From the NCBI GenBank assembly GCA_028023455.1, contig JAQFVV010000032.1, forward strand, positions 1,488,001 to 1,552,000: 64,000 nucleotides of DNA. The letters are read 5' to 3'. This DNA comes from Epiperipatus broadwayi (taxonomy: Eukaryota > Onychophora > Udeonychophora > Euonychophora > Peripatidae). A program made the translations under genes and the position numbers. The notes beneath the pieces were generated by a model that had not been told where the DNA came from, searched no databases, and saw only the letters and a list, made by a program, of their open reading frames with translations. This document shows positions 63,000-64,000 of this stretch, one piece after another (the stretch's first letter is position 1; each line of letters starts with the position of its first letter).

Positions 63000-64000
63000 T
63001 CCAAGTCAATTTATTATATTTTGTAATACGGCTATGATTATGAGGGCTTGAACCTTGAAAGCGCTTAGCCATTTAATGAATAGATATTAAAATAATATAT
63101 ATTTGCTTTATTTGTTTTTAGCTTTGTGTGCTTGTGCGTGTTAGCGCATTTTATATATTTTGATTCATAATTAGCCACAAAGTATAAACTATTTTCTTAT
63201 TTCTCTAAGTAAGAATAACGATATATTTATTTACTGGCCAATATTGGATGGTTAGTGAGATTGGTTAGAGGACATTATTAAAAGAAAATTCTTAAATCTG
63301 ATTGAAACTTATTAAAAATGTTGAGTTTAACTGGTGATCATGTGAGATTTTAGTTAAGAGTTTAATTGGCCTGGATTGAATCTAGATAGTAAGGCTTGGA
63401 AAGCCATTGGGCAATATGAGGCTATTATTGATGTAACAACTTTTAAAGTATATATTAGAATTGTGATGCTAAAATAAATTAAGTAGGCCGAAATGCCATG
63501 GCAAATTACCAGTGATGATAACCATGTATTACTTTGCCAATCTTTGGATAGAGAGCTGGAATAAAAATAAAATATATCATAATAGACTTTCTGAAGGATA
63601 AACGTTTTATATAAGAGCTTTTTTTCTTCAAATTCTTTAATTAATAATACTGATCATTAAAAAAAAGAATTTTTTGGGAGTTTTAGAAATATATGTTTTC
63701 TTATCTCTGCAATAAAATATTTCGTCTGAAATAAAACTAAATATTAATTTATTATTTATTCTAAAGATAATAAACATTCTAAAGAAAAATATTTAATTAT
63801 TATAGAAAGAAGAAATCAATGTATTGAAAATATTTGGAGAAATCTGCCATTTAGCAACTCATAGCTTATATAAGCTAAGTAAATATTTTTTTGTAAAATT
63901 AAAATTTTCGAAGTATGTATATATTGATGTGAAAGTTGCTTTTTACTTCCTTTTGCTAATTAATTGTTTGACCTTGATCTAATTTTCCCACTATCCTGTA
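63000..64000. other. non-coding stretch to window end
   Basis: It includes GGGCTTGAACCTTGAAAGCG around 63043, possibly the 3' untranslated end of the Penelope-like remnant. Beyond that it is AT-rich sequence with no recognisable exon. Confidence 0.35.

Larger units (their letters stand above)
37951..64000 (+). other. putative long first coding intron of STAMBP
   Basis: The donor at 37951 has no recognisable partner exon up to the window end. The expected continuation (LF.EKLP.H.DYKS and the charged coiled-coil region) was looked for by reading and not seen. The interval carries most of the mobile elements on the right half, including an intact RTE in the same orientation as the gene. That the whole interval is intron is an inference; a short divergent exon could have been missed. 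Confidence 0.5.

Overview
The window is strongly AT-rich nuclear DNA from an invertebrate animal. It has spliced coding sequence with very long non-coding intervals, abundant (TA)n, (ATC)n and (CA)n microsatellites, and a dense layer of old transposable elements. No bacterial-type operons, rRNA genes or CRISPR arrays are visible. The mixture (RTE-type LINEs, several hAT lineages, Merlin, Penelope-like remnants, unknown ~3 kb repeats) would fit a large repeat-rich genome such as a cephalopod or an arachnid. The phylum cannot be fixed from this sequence alone.

Only one piece of a host gene is recognisable: a coding exon on the + strand at 37738-37950 that encodes the N-terminus of a STAM-binding protein (AMSH/STAMBP, a JAMM-type deubiquitinase). 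It has a good 3' splice site, an initiator ATG and a GTAAGA donor. No further exon is recognisable in the remaining 26 kb, so 37951-64000 is provisionally a very long intron. The DNA to the left would be the intron after a non-coding 5' exon, or upstream flank.

Region by region: 1-1230 is the 5' part of a dead hAT transposon (GTF2IRD2-like transposase, minus strand). 6898-8860 is a second dead hAT (ZBED5/FAM200-like, minus). 9291-9612 is a T/C/G homopolymer block that may be an assembly artefact. 11558-12759 is a third hAT with an 8-bp target duplication. 13538-13884 is a MITE. 14847-17691 and 42760-45758 are two copies of an unclassified ~2.9 kb repeat. 23575-24805 is a head-to-head and tandem repeat array. 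26370-28140 is a fourth hAT (ZNF862-like). 29031-29707, 32677-33080 and 51291-51806 are long fold-back elements. 33276-33809 is a hAT MITE with a perfect 8-bp target duplication. 35205-37075 (minus) and 53259-53580 (minus) are decayed RTE copies. 54785-57993 is an apparently intact RTE retrotransposon with a 985-residue endonuclease-reverse transcriptase. 60037-61444 is a decayed Merlin transposon. 62640-63000 is a Penelope-like GIY-YIG endonuclease remnant.

The genes do not form a working pathway. The picture is one housekeeping gene whose intron and flank have been filled by successive waves of transposition. The RTE family is present at several stages of decay and may still be active through the 54785-57993 copy.
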